Source: Wolfiporia cocos
Lineage: Eukaryota; Basidiomycota; Agaricomycetes; Polyporales; Phaeolaceae
Assembly (NCBI GenBank): GCA_029448655.1
Contig: JACCLO010000001.1
Span: 1,054,001-1,118,000, forward strand
Length of the DNA stretch: 64,000 bases
Reading direction: 5' to 3'
Part shown: positions 33,590 to 46,400 of the stretch, one piece after another
Layout of the letters: the number at the start of each line of letters is the position of its first letter
How positions within the stretch are numbered: the stretch's first letter is position 1
Translations under genes and position numbers: made by a program
Notes under the pieces: generated by a model
Seen by the model: the letters and a program-made list of their open reading frames with translations, nothing else
The model's database searches: none
Told to the model about the DNA's origin: nothing

Positions 33590-33862
33590 GTCCCTCTCAA
33601 GACCACGATTGTTGGACTCGTACTTTGATCTGAGGCGATGACTGGTCAGGAACCACCCGCTGCACACTTTCTCAGTGGCACTCAATGTCTCCGGCTCATA
33701 TTCCAGGCATTCTAGAATCTTGTCCCATATCCCGATTGGTATCCGGGATGCCACCGTCTCCGAGTAGAACTGAGGTAGTAGGGCATCCCGTCTCGAAATT
33801 AGTGGTTCAAATGCTCCTGTATGCACATTCCACAGCAGCGGACGCCACTCAATCTCTCGCAA
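33590..33862 (-). pseudogene. F-box protein, N-terminal part (split gene)
   Basis: The start is taken at the ATG 33862-33860. A 40-residue leader is followed by the F-box IPIGIWDKILECL (from about 33742), then EPETLSATEKVCSGWFLTSH, the usual second half of the domain, and a basic RSKYESNNRGLERD. It breaks off at the fold-back arm at 33589 and continues in order at 15986 and below. F-box proteins bring targets to SCF ubiquitin ligases; the target cannot be inferred. Confidence 0.7.
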
Positions 33863-36800
33863 TATTCGTGCCTCAATGTCGAACGCTGAGCCCTCTATTA
33901 TCCATGACTGTGGAGCAGCTTGAGTCTTGATTCAATGTCACAACCGCGCTACAGACGCACGGCTACAGGATGCCCTTCCATCTCGTCGGTCATCTGGTAT
34001 CTTGATAGCCTCTTGCTGGGGGACGCTGATCAGGGTAGCAGGGTTCAAGTAGCGAGAGGCGGGCGACGCACCATGTTCATGGTATTTAGGTGCTTATAAG
34101 ACGCTTCTGACGCTCACTCGGATCAAATTCTTCGACGCGCCCATACATATACAGTGCAACCCGTGCACGGCCTTCATGATAGACAGGTACATCCTGAATT
34201 TGCCATGAACAATAACTGCACCTCTCCTTTATGTCCCTATACCCAAGCTCAGAGTAACACCCTTCAGCTCATAGTTCATCTTGCGCGTATAATGTGGTGC
34301 CCTCATGTCGCACTGCCTCGCGTGCTGCACTGGCCACTCTTGGCTTCGAACAGCCTCTTTCGAAGATTACGCATGCTTCGGATGTGACAGAGATAAGCAC
34401 AGCACGCCTGAACGTTCTCGCACTACCGATACGCGTCTGCCTCAGGCAATGCAGGATTACTTGCTTACCAACTCCGTGACCGGGTTCATCAGACCTCTCT
34501 CAAGGTTATGACAAGTGGACCGCGAACCTGTTGATCTATGAACGTACCAAGGTACCATTATAGGACAAGTGGTCACTGATCGAGCGTAACTCACTCAAGG
34601 ACAAGCAGTGCCGTATCCGGTCCGGGGAAATACGGAGCTAGACGACTGCTTGCTGTTTGAGGATCCTGGTACAAGTTGATAGGAGCACGATAGGGAGCGG
34701 GAAATGGACAAGGTGATTACGTACCGATCGTCTTATCCACCATTTGCACTTGAACGCGTTCTGCTTGTGGTTACCAAAGCCAGCTTGGAGATCGTCTACG
34801 GCGCTGGCCACCCTTTTCGCATTCTGGCAGACTGACGGCGTCAATGTCGCTACGCGAACACTGGTGTCACTGCATTGCTTCATGTCGATGCTCATGAGAT
34901 ATTTCACTGTCCATCGCATTCAGATCTCGAATGGAGACAATTGGGCAAAACAGGGCTGGAACGATATATCCGGGATACCTACGAGCGAGGGTCGTGAGTC
35001 AATCGGTGATCGCGTCCATGTCGTGGCGCTCACGCAAACCCAAATTTCAACCAAGTCTTATTTATATAACCATCTACTTCAGAAATTTGTATCGCTGCTG
35101 CAATCCATCTTCCTGTCTGTCCACGTTCGTGTCTACTATGGAACTCTACTGCCTGAGCGATCTAACTGTCAATGAGCGGGACGAGAAGGCGTGGCAGTTC
35201 CGTGACCCTTCTGCCGTCAAGCTAACTGCATTCAGTGGTCGTCATCGATCTGCGCGATGTCGTGCTGAGCAGCTGCAGACTACCAACAAAGGAGTTCTGA
35301 TGGGAATGGAAGAATGAATGCAAGCGGTGAATATTGACCTGTTTTGGGCTGCCATGGGGGTCTCTGGCTCACAGATTCTATCGGTGCAGCAAACGTAGAC
35401 AAGGACTGGTTCGGATATCAGAGACGATTATTATGAGGCCGTGTAAATCGATGTCGAGATAAAATGATACACGTTCATGTGACATACTGAGTCCTGGTTC
35501 GCGAACGCACAGGAGGCCAGACATGCCCTGCTGATTACCTGCGGCGCCTGGGAAGCATGTTAGCTCTGTACACCGTCGCCGCCCTCGCTTCAGCAAGTCC
35601 TCCTAGGTCGCGCGCAAGCAGAGATCAAGAGTAGGCAAGAGAGAATACGATGGCAAACTCCTATTAGGGAGGTCCATCGTCCGATTCCAGCATGCGGAGG
35701 GCCCAGCAAGTTCACCAGCGGTAGGAAGAATAGCTTCTCTGCGTAGATATGCCTCGAGGGACACATGCTCCACATGCTTCACATGTGAGCCGACTTCAGG
35801 ATAGCTCGTCGACGGTGAGACGAAGTCGGCAAGGTGCGGTTATAGTATCACATACCGGCAGAGGTACACGAGCTCGATCAAGTAGTCACTCCACGAACGT
35901 CTCTACTGATTCGGCTGGAAATCGGGCACGACGACCCTGTCCGTGTCCCACATGACCTCTAAGAGCCGGGAAGCGAAATTGGCGTGGAATTTGCGCAGGT
36001 GATCGGCGAGGTACGCTGTACCCTAGCTGCAGGAAATGTACGAGAGGTCCGGCGTGCTCGGGTGATGATCCATGCCGCGCAAAGGTGATGCGGGCATCGA
36101 ATAGATGGCAGTCAGAGGCCCAAACAATCTGGTCACGGGAAATTGCGGTGAAATCCTCTCTACCTTGTGCCTTATGAGACATAAGTTCATTGGCATCGAT
36201 TCAGAGACGAAGGCGATGACGCCCACAGCGCAGCAGTGTCATGTTAATCCAGGAAGACAGAAGCGGTGAGGCCTCCATGCCGTCGTCCTCCAACATGCGG
36301 CCGTCAAGGGTCACAAGATGCGGGCACCACGACTCGACCACAGCGGTAAGCGGTCACCGTTGAGTAGGCGGCACTCCAGGAACACCCGGCCACGGTCACA
36401 GAGGAATGCCTCTGCGATCCGCAGCATCGATGTCCGCCGTTCGCTCTGGAATTGATGTGCATATGTATCAGGTCGCTGGAATATCGTGCGTTGGAGATTG
36501 ACAGCAGGAGACGAAGAGCGACGGCGGTCGATTATTCGTGACTACGGAAATGTCGACTTAAGGCATGCGCAAGTCCATATCGACTAGTCAGCTGGTATGC
36601 CCGTGAATTCTGTCTTCGAAGTTATTGCGCAGCCAATGACCCCATCCAGTCGCAACATGTGAGGTCCGCAGAAGGTCCCCGACTACTGTCAGTGTGTCAT
36701 CGCGGCAGGGCGATAACAATAACATATCGTCTGGCGCTACAAAGGTTGGAGGAGGCGTGACGAAGACATCAGGCGACAGCGGCAAGGTATCAATCGAATA

Positions 36801-38400
36801 CTGATATCTCACAAGTTCCCCCAAGGTCCTGTTTGGTTGCGGAAGGATGGATGTTGTCTCCCCGATTGCACCTTCCAAGTCGTATACCAGAGCTCTCGTT
36901 CGTCTGCAGAGCTTACAGTCAAAGGTTGACCATGTGCCTTATCGCAAAATCGAAAAGTAGCGGACAAGGAATCAGAAAACTCAGCGAGGCAGCATAGGTG
37001 AAAAAGTCTCCAGAGCAGGGAGACGAGCGTCGCAGGTCACATTCGTAAGCGTACCTGCAACATGCGGAGCGGGACTCGTTGCCACTCAAACCGTCAGAGA
37101 ATCAGGCGTCGGTGCATCAGCCCCGTCACCGTCAGAATGCGACTTGCACTAGCGCAGCCCAGACGCTTCGTCGGAGTCGACTGTACACCCACCTACGCCG
37201 TCCGATATTCTGGGTGAGACCTGATTGCCCAATGTACACCATACAGCGTACCTCGCCCTTTACGGATCATATCTATGGGTATGGCAAACAGGAAAGAGAC
37301 GGCTCGCAGCACGGCGAAAGCTGTAGCGGAGCACATATCGAAGAGTCTTTGCCATTCATATGGAGCCAGCTGGCACTTCCGTCGAGAAGGGTTCGAGGAG
37401 AGTTAGCATTTCATGTCCAGGAGCACCGTGCCGGTGTTTGCTTGTCGCGAGCCTGCCAGAGTCGCGGCGTCTGCTGAAGCACCAGATATGCAGAGGGTTG
37501 TGGGTTACTGCACGTGTGCAGGATGTCTAAATATTGAGAGCCAGAATAGACCAGAGGGAGGTCCGAGTTCCATGCTGCAGAGAAGGCACTGCAAGGGGAC
37601 GCGACATGTCACGATGTGCGGTCGTCAGGTGATGCCACTCTCAAGTGTGGCTGATCATCGATCATCGATCAAGTTTGATCCTATCGAAACGACGAAGATC
37701 TGAGACGCTTCCTATATCCAGACAGCAACTCGGACGATGTCTCGTTGCGTGCGCTTCCTGGCGCCGCAATGCCAACATTGTTATCGACGAATCTGCGGGC
37801 GCGAAGCGTCAGCCAGATCGTGTTGAAAATTGTGTAAGCTGATGTCACCGTTTTGCTGGACTGTACTTGCGCGCCACTGTATCAAGTACGGAGGTACTCG
37901 TAGGGCGAACAACCCTTGCTCTTCGAGCTCCTTTCTAACAGGCACTAAGTGGCGCTCAACGCATTATATCGACTGCGCATATCGCGTATCAGGCATGGAG
38001 CGCCGGATTCCCGTATTCTCGTCTGCAGCATACGGCAGCAAACGCGTGCGCAGTCTGCCTCCTCGAAGGCGGCATAGTCTCTGAATTGCATGAATAATTC
38101 TCTATTATGTCTGTAGGAAGCACTAGAATCTCTGCATCGCGCAACAGCTCTGTCCTGGTAACCTATCTCTCCACCGTGCTAGTGATTTGACTCCGACTTC
38201 CGGATGCATGGAGTAAGCGAGATACACGTCGTTCATTCAAGGTTGCATCCTATTAAGTTGCACTACACAACAGCTTACTTGCATACTGGATAAATGCAGT
38301 TTGCTATCAATCAAAGGTATGTTATGCAGACAGTTTCCTAATCTCTCTTCCTTAGATACTGGTATTGGCCTTGAGGCAAGGCTCAATTCACTATGTCACT
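33863..38400. other. stretch without a recognisable gene
   Basis: Both strands carry only ORFs shorter than about 145 codons with no motif I recognise (for example 34744-35175 plus, 35886-36182 minus, 36588-36878 minus). Codon-like composition suggests remnants of spliced genes, but no exon chain could be assembled with confidence. Confidence 0.4.
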
Positions 38401-39500
38401 CGCGGAGTATGAATAGTTATTACAAGTCTGCAGTGAGTTCGCCATAAGCTTGCCACCGCCAGTCAGATGTGGCGTAACCGCCACGCGGAAGAGGACCCTC
38501 AAGGACATACAGAGTAATCTGCCGCCGTCTTATGCGTGTCCTCTGTACGTCCCGCCCTGTCCCCCCTCGCCGCATACTATCATGCTGACCATTCCAGTCT
38601 CTCGGGTCATCGATATTGAATGCCCTCTCTGCGGAATGCGAAGGTACGCCCCACTCTCGGCTCTCGGCCGTTGTCGCTGGTCTCGCGCCCACTGCCATAT
38701 CGGTATCGCGACTGTCTCTGCGTGGTTCATGTGCGCCATGACGCCGCACCGGTAGTCTGCATCACCTTGCGCCCGATGCTAGCTCTGTACACGAGAGCTG
38801 CATCGCGCCGCGGCGACTATCACAAGCTGAACGCCCGTGGCCATGAAGAGTATATAGCCTGGACGGGCGGAGGTTCGCTGAGAGCAAGGGTAAGTCGATA
38901 GTTCCATGCCCGATCCAACATGAGGTGAGTTCTCAAAGCCGTATCTGAACCATATGAAGCTCATCTTATCGATGTTTCACGTCGGTCTGACGCATTGCGT
39001 TCCTCACCATGCCATATTCCCACTATTTGCGCTGGATATAATGCTCTAGCGGTCAAGCAGAAGAGTGGAAGCGTTTTGCGAGGAACCCTGCCCCTAACCA
39101 ATTCATTTGTATTTGGCCAGTCAATGCTAAGGAACAGGGTATATGTGGACGCGCAGGCGACGCCACAGGGATCAAGAAACACATTGAGGCCAGCCATCTC
39201 CCCACTCTGTGAGTCTGAGTGTTCGAATAGAGTTCATGCATATCTGATGGTTGTTCAATAGATCACTCACTTGCCATGCATGTGGATTAGTGTTCGCACA
39301 GAATGGCATGTTGGTCGCCCATCTGGCAACTCAGTAAGCCTCCTAGCAGCTTCATTGTTTAGCGGAATATCCAATGTTCTTTCATTTCCAGCATACCTCC
39401 GGTAGGAACTTCTTGCCCTCACTGCGGTGGCATATTCGCGAATGCTACTCTGACCCATAACCATATTCAGCAACAGCATGGCTTCCCATCTAATCGTTAA
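38400..39500 (+). CDS. possible spliced gene ending in a C2H2 zinc finger
   Basis: A last exon at about 39392-39500, following an acceptor TTTCCAG, encodes CPHCGGIFANATLTHNH and then IQQH before TAA. This is a C-X2-C-X12-H-X3-H finger with canonical spacing. Upstream, an open stretch around 38580-38640 encodes RVIDIECPLCGMRR, a second CX2C pair. The joining introns were not resolved and no other domain is recognised. It may be a small DNA-binding protein or a remnant. Bases 39501-40064 show nothing. Confidence 0.35.
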
Positions 39501-40069
39501 ATACAGCTCAACATCAATGGTAAAGTGTAACGAATCCCAAATTCGCTGCTAATGTACGTCCGTATAATTATCATTACCTTCTCGAGATGCCCATGAGAGA
39601 CCATTCTATACTGACATCGATATGTAACACTATATTCAAACCATACATTGCTATACCTTCGTCATATGTCTCTATAGGACCATAAATACTCCTATGTAGT
39701 CCACATCCTCTAGTCACGTATAATCGTAATGATATTCTGTGTAGCATCGCAGATGATGTGGAGACATAGCAGCTATCAGTGCTCAATTACTTGCGGCTTC
39801 CGCGGCTCAATATGCCATCTTGAGCACGTGAACGGCCAAAGACAGCGTGATGAATCCGAAGGTGTAGATCCTACTCCATCGCACATCACACCACCTACCC
39901 CGCTAACTTTGAAGCCTTCCGCAGCATCAGGACAAGATGCATTCTATCAGTGATAAATAATCTGCATTATTGAAAATAGGATATTACAACTTAAGAATCC
40001 ACAAGAGTCCCCTGTATAGCTTCTTTAAGCTGGAATCTCATTCTATCAAAGTAGACATGATTGACATGA

Positions 40070-40440
40070 TGACACAAGCGTATTCTCAAGCAACTACTCA
40101 GGGGAATATTACTCGCGTGAAAGCGTATTCCTAGTCTGAGGCTACTCAAGGCAACAAAGGCCAAGACGAGTCTGGGGTGCTCCCTGCTCGTCTGGCTGGT
40201 ATATATGCTCGTAGGCTGTTTGTACACGTTTGGCTACTATACAGTATTATGTAAGCTGATAGACCGTTTAGAGTATGGTAAACCCTATCGTAGGTGTAGA
40301 GCCACATCAAGGGTGTCCGGGGTCTGTGTAGGCACGTGTGGGGTGTTCGGGGTCCTTGCACGTGATGCATAGGCGGGCGCTTAGATAAGATAAGGGTTAT
40401 CCCTAGTCGCAAGCTAGTTGGAGAAAATCGGCTTGTGACA
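40070..40440 (-). repeat. 3' LTR of element D
   Basis: 371 bp; on the minus strand TGTCACAAGCCG to TACGCTTGTGTCA. The last codons of the D polyprotein and its stop (40403-40405) lie inside this LTR. The adjoining polypurine tract is 40441-40455 (minus strand GAAGAGGGGGTAC). Confidence 0.95.
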
Positions 40441-43400
40441 GTACCCCCTCTTCTAGCTGCGTGTCCCCACGCCCAGCAATCACTTTGTACATAGTTTGGT
40501 CAACATGGCACGGGTGGTCTACGGTTTTGGTGCAGATGTGTGGGTACGCCAGTTGGAGTGTGTTTAAGACTGGGTAGATCCAGTATCCTATTGATTCAGG
40601 TATAGTGGATTCTATCGGTGTTCCAACGCGTATTCCGTATTGCATGACCCGTGTTCGTGGATCGCAGAACCAGAAGTTACGAGCGACGAGCTTCTTTTCG
40701 TAGGCGTAGAATGGTATACTGCCCTTGACAAGAAGCGTAGTGTCTATGTCGTCGTATATTATGAATTCCTTCGGGTTCTCCCTAAGTCCCATTTCCTGAG
40801 CTTTTCGTTCGAAGTTCTCCCACTCTGGGTCCCATTTGGTGTCAGAGTGGTCCCAGCCAGTGTTTCTGTTTTTCCACTGGTTACCTGGGGCGGATGGTCT
40901 AGCTTCGAAGAACTTTGTGACTAGCTCTTGGTAATGGTTCAATCCACGTTTTCGTTCCCATGTTTTTGTCCCGTCAGACCACTCGACTTCTAGCTCGATT
41001 CGCCCTCGGTCCTCTCTGGATTCGAGGATCCTGAGAGGCCTGCGAACGTCATTGCTTTCCGTCACTTTACTATGGTCTTGATTGGGGAAGGCGGGCGGTG
41101 TGTAAGGTAGGAGTAGGACCTCGTTGAATACTGGGTATATCCCGCGCATGTCTGCGGAGAGGTCTAGTTCGTATGCTCCGTGCCCGACCTTCTTCATGAC
41201 TTTGTACGGTCCAAACCGCTTGGAGTCAAGCTTCTTGGTTGGGTGGCCCATGTTTATGTTACGGCCGTCGACCCAAACCAAGTCGCCTTCGGAGTATGAT
41301 AGTGGCGATGCCCGTTTCCTATCGTAGTACTCCTTCATGCGCAGTTTCGCCTTCTCCAGGTTCTGTGAAGCGAGTTTGGATATGGTGTGCATATGTTCGA
41401 CCCAATCCCGTGCTACCCCCTCTTCTTGTTCCGGCGCCTCTACACCTGTGAAGGGGTGGTATCCGTGCGTAAGGTAAAAGGGACTATATCCCGTGCTACT
41501 GTGTACGTGTGTCTTGTACGCAAAGCTTGCCAGCGGGAGTAAGTCCGGCCAGTTCGTATGAGTATCGTTAATAAATAATCTAAGGTAGACCTCGAGTTCC
41601 TGGTTCATACGTTCCGTTTGCCCGTCTGTCTGTGGGTGGAACGCGGTACTCGGGTTTCCCTGTATGCCTAATCTACGATATACGTCCTTGATAAATTCTG
41701 CTACAAATTGAGGTCCTCTGTTGCTAAATACTTTTTTAGGTAGTCCGTGTTGTGTATATACTTTGTCTATAAATATGTTGGCCCATCCTTCGGCCGATAG
41801 TTTAGTCGTTGTTGGTACAGCTATGTAGTCCTTGGATTTCATGTCTACTACTACAATGATTGCGTCGCGACCCTTGGAAGTGGGGAGTCCCGTGATCATG
41901 TCTACGGAAATGTTCTCCCAGTTGTGTGTTGGAGTTGGGTTCGGGTTGAGTGGAGCCGCGCGTTTGGATCGGTCCGGCTTAGCGGCCTGGCACTTGATAC
42001 AAGCCTTGACGTACTGGCGGATGTCTGAGCGCATCTTTGGCCACCAGTAGTGTCGGTGTATGGCAGTGTATGTGTTTTCGGTGCCAGGGTGTCCCGCTGA
42101 GACGGTGTCGTGGAACGAAGAAATGATTTTTCCGATTAATTCTTCGTCCCGAGGGATGATTAACCTCCCCCTCCTATATCGCAGACCGTCCTCGGTCGTT
42201 TCCCCTACTTCTACTCCTTCCTTTCCATCGTAGAGAGCGGCTTCTGCTTTGACCCTCTCTTTTACTTCATCATGGGTGATACCCTTGACTACAGTATAGA
42301 ATGAGGATCGCAGCCTTTCTGCGCTATCTTGGACGAAGAGGTGTGGCTTCAGGACGACTTGCCCTTCGAGGTGATCTTTGTCGTTGCCGTGATCACTTCT
42401 TCGGGAAAGCCCGTCGGCCCTTCCATTGGTCTTCCCGGGGATGTGCATGAGTTGCAGGTCATACTCGGCGAGTTCCGTCATCCACCGGGCTTGTCGCGGA
42501 TTAATTTTCTGCGGAGTCTTAAAATATTCTAAGTTCTTGTGGTCCGTTAGTACTTCTACAGGGTGTTTGCCACCCATTACAAAATGCCGCCATTCATCAA
42601 GTGCGCGCATGATGGCGAGGAGTTCTCTGTCGTAGATTTCGTAGTTCCGTTCTGCCGGTAGCATCGTCTTACTTTGGTAGGCGATGGGTTTCCAGACACC
42701 GTCCTGTTTCTGCATGAGGCAGGCTCCGGTTGCGAAGTCCGATGAGTCTGCCTCGATGCGGAAAGGGTCGTCGTCATTTGGTATCCCTAACATGGGTGCT
42801 TCGATAAATATTTTCTTTAACTTATCGAAACACTCTTGTTCCGCCGTACCCCACTGCCAAGGCGTGTCCTTGGTTAGGTTTATCAGTGGGCGTGCTACCG
42901 TGGAGAACTTAGGGATGAATCTCCGGTAGAAGTTTGCAAATCCTATGAAGGACTGCACTTCTTTCTTGTTCCGAGGTGCGGGCCATTCAGCCACTGCCGC
43001 CACCTTCGCGGGATCCATACGGATTTCCCCGTGAGAGATTATGTGTCCTAAGTATTCTACTTCCGACTTCATGAACTCGCATTTCTCTGGTTTACAGGTT
43101 AACTTGTTTTGACGGAGAACGAGCAGAACCTTGCGCAGGATCTCTTTATGTTCTGCCTCGGTCTCCGTGAAAACGAGTATATCGTCTAAATATACAATGA
43201 CTTTTCCAGTCATTATCAGGTCTCGGAAGATGTCATTCATCAAAGTCTGGAACGTGCCCGGTGCATTGCACATTCCAAAGAACATCACTAAGGGTTCGTA
43301 TAATCCCCTATTAGTGATGAAGGCGGCTTTTTCTTCGTCGCCTTCTTTGATTCTGACGTTTGTGTATCCCCAACGAATGTCCAATTTAGAAAAGTACTTA

Positions 43401-46400
43401 GCTCGCTTTAACTTGTTGAGCAGCTCCGTGATCAGAGGGAGCGGGTACCGGTTCTTTTTGGTCATCTGGTTCAGCTTCCGATAGTCCTGAATGGGTCTCA
43501 GTTTCCCATCCTTCTTCTTGACGAAGAAGAATGGTGCCCCCCATGGTGACTTGGATGGTCGTATGCGTCCGGTTAGTAACTGTTCTTCTAGGAAGTCATC
43601 TAACGCCTCTTGTTCTCGTGGCGATAGTGCATAGATCTTGCCGGCGTAGGGTTCGGAGTTCGGTAGGAGTTCTATGGCGTGATCCCACGGTCGTCTTTCA
43701 GGGAGTTGGTCGAATTCCGTTTCCTTAAACACGTCTTCGAATTCGTGTAAGTACTCGGGGACCACCTCCTCGAAAGTCTTGGCTTCCGTGGTTTTGCCGG
43801 TGGCGATGGCGATCTCGGTTGCCTTCGTCGCGCGGACTCGCTCAGCGATGTCGGCCCGGCATTCTTCCCTATTCCGTAACCATGCGTCAGCAAAGATGTA
43901 ATAGATATGGTCACCGTCCTCGATCTGCTCGTGTTCGCAGTCGCAGGTGAAGGTGATTCGGCGTTTCTTCCAGTCGATGGTGGGATTGTGGTCCTCCAAC
44001 CAATCGAAGCCGAGGAATATGTCGGCCGAGCTCAGCTCGGTGACGTGGAACTTGCGCGTTTCCAAATGCGTGTCGATCTGTATCTGGAGTTCGACATAGT
44101 GCGTCATCTTGCCCGCAGCGTTGGTACTACCGTCAGCGTTGTACAGTTTGACGGGTCGGTCTAGTGGGAGTTGCTCGAGTTTGTGTTCCTCTACGTAAGC
44201 ACGACTGATGACCGATCCCGTTGAACCGGAGTCTATCAGTGCCTTTGTGAAGAGGGCGCGTCCGTCGGGGCGGTGGAGGGTGATCGGTACTTCGATCTGC
44301 CGTCCCCGTTTTCCCGTCTGGATTACCACTACATTCCCTCTGAGTTTCTCACCAGTAGAGCCGAACCCCTGTGTTCCGCGTCTGGTTTCCCTAATGCTTT
44401 TTACTATGCGCGTGTCTGGTGTCATATTGCATTCGAGTATGAACTGGGCGATTCTGTCCCCATACTCGACCTGATAATCTGTTCCGGTTTGATTATTCAG
44501 TATGACTTTTAACCGACCGGTGTAGTCCTCGTCAACTACACCGGCCTCCACGTCGACTCCCTTCAATGCGAGTCCAGATCGTGGAGCTATGCGGCCGTAT
44601 ACACCGGGTGGCATTCGGATCATTATGCCTGTATCCACGGTGATACGCTTCCCATTGGGTATAACGACTTCCTCCGCAGAGTGAAGATCGTAACCCGCGG
44701 CTCCTTCGCTTTTGCGCTCAGGGGGGATTGCCCGCGGGTGGTCTAGGTATATGTCGAGCGTGACAGCCTTCTTCTTGGCTCGTCGACGCCGCATTTTCTT
44801 TTCCGTCTTTTTCTGGACTGTAGGCTTAGATGCGTCTGCCATTTGCACATCTGAGTCTACAACCGGGTCTACGTCCATTGGCACATAGTTTACATTAATG
44901 CTAGAGGAATTAAGCACGGTTTTATCCTCCCGCCAAGCTCCGGTGGGAGGCTCCTCTGAGGCTGTTACAAACGAATCGTCGGAGCATGTTGAAGCTCCGT
45001 CGTCGTCACCAGGCGCCAAATCTACTGAACGTGGTACAGATATGTAATCAAATATCGGGGCCCCGGTTCCTAGCCCATATAGTCCATCCACCGGTTTGTT
45101 ACCCTCCGTGGCAGAGTCGGAGATAGAGATGTTTACTGGTTCCTCGATCTCCAGAACTGAAAATTTATTATTAGAGAGGGGACGTACCTGAGTGAATCCG
45201 GCTTCCTTCGCAGCCTCCGGATTTTCTTTGGCCCATGCCGACACCATTCGCACGAAGTCCTCCTGGGATACTTCCCCAAGGACTTTTTCTGCTGGTGGTG
45301 CTTCGACGGCCTGGCGGGTGCGCGCCGGTTGTGAGGGTCCGGCACCGGTGTTTCCTCCACTGGTAGCTGCTCGGGGCTTCCAGTTGGGTTGGTGCCAGAC
45401 GGGCTTGTTGCAGCCCTTCCCTGGTGCCTCTGCTTGTGTCTTGCTGCAAGAGTGGCACTTCCTCTTGAGCAAGTTGGCCCGTTCTTCTGCGGTGGGCTCG
45501 GACCGCGTGGTTCCCGATGATGATGTTGTCGCCCGACCCTTTCCTTTGTCGGCGACGCCCTTACTCGTGTCACGACCGTGGCGTAGCTTTTCTTCGTCGC
45601 GGAGACGTCGCATCGCGTTGTCCGTCCGGAGGATGGCCTGTTTCCAGGATTCGTAATCCTCGGGAATCGAGACGTTGTATCCGCGTTGCGATTTGTCGTT
45701 TACCGTGGCGGCGATGAAGGCGGAGTGTACTGCCGTGTAGATTTCCTTCGGGATGGCCGAGGTGACCCAGCGATGAACGATCTGGTTCTCCTTGTCATAC
45801 TTTGCCTCCGAAAGAAGTCGTTCCAGCTCCTGGAAGTACTCTTCGCCCTTGCCGATGGTCATGCTGAGTTTTTCCGCGGCGACCGCTGACTTCTTTTCCA
45901 AGTCGGGGTCGTCGAATTTTTGGTGTAGCTCCCAAATGAAGCGTAACCAACTCAGATGCCATTGTCCGTCACGGTAGTGTTCCCGCGTAAAAGCCGTTAC
46001 CCATGCGTCCACCTTTGGTCCCCGTATCAACGAGATGGCCGTGCCGATCTTTTTGCTGTCCGTGAAGAGCAGCGGCCGGTTGTCATCGATGTATAGCTTA
46101 AGGCGCATCACCCAGGCGATGAAGTTCTCGCCGGTGAAGGGTTCGGGTTCGCGCACCTTGGACTTGTACCGGGGGTCAGGCTGCAGCTCCGGGAGCATTG
46201 AGTAAGCATCCCATTGCGAGCTCGCCAGTTTCTCGGGCCGCCACATGGACGCACGCGTTCCCGGGAGAGGCGCGGCTCTCCAGGTGTTCACATGCGCCGT
46301 CCGTGGTGCTACCGACGGAGGGACCGGGGGCTGTGCTGCCATGACCGAGAAGGGGACCTGGGGTGTGAGGACCGGTGGGGTGTAGCCTGGCAGGAAAGGG

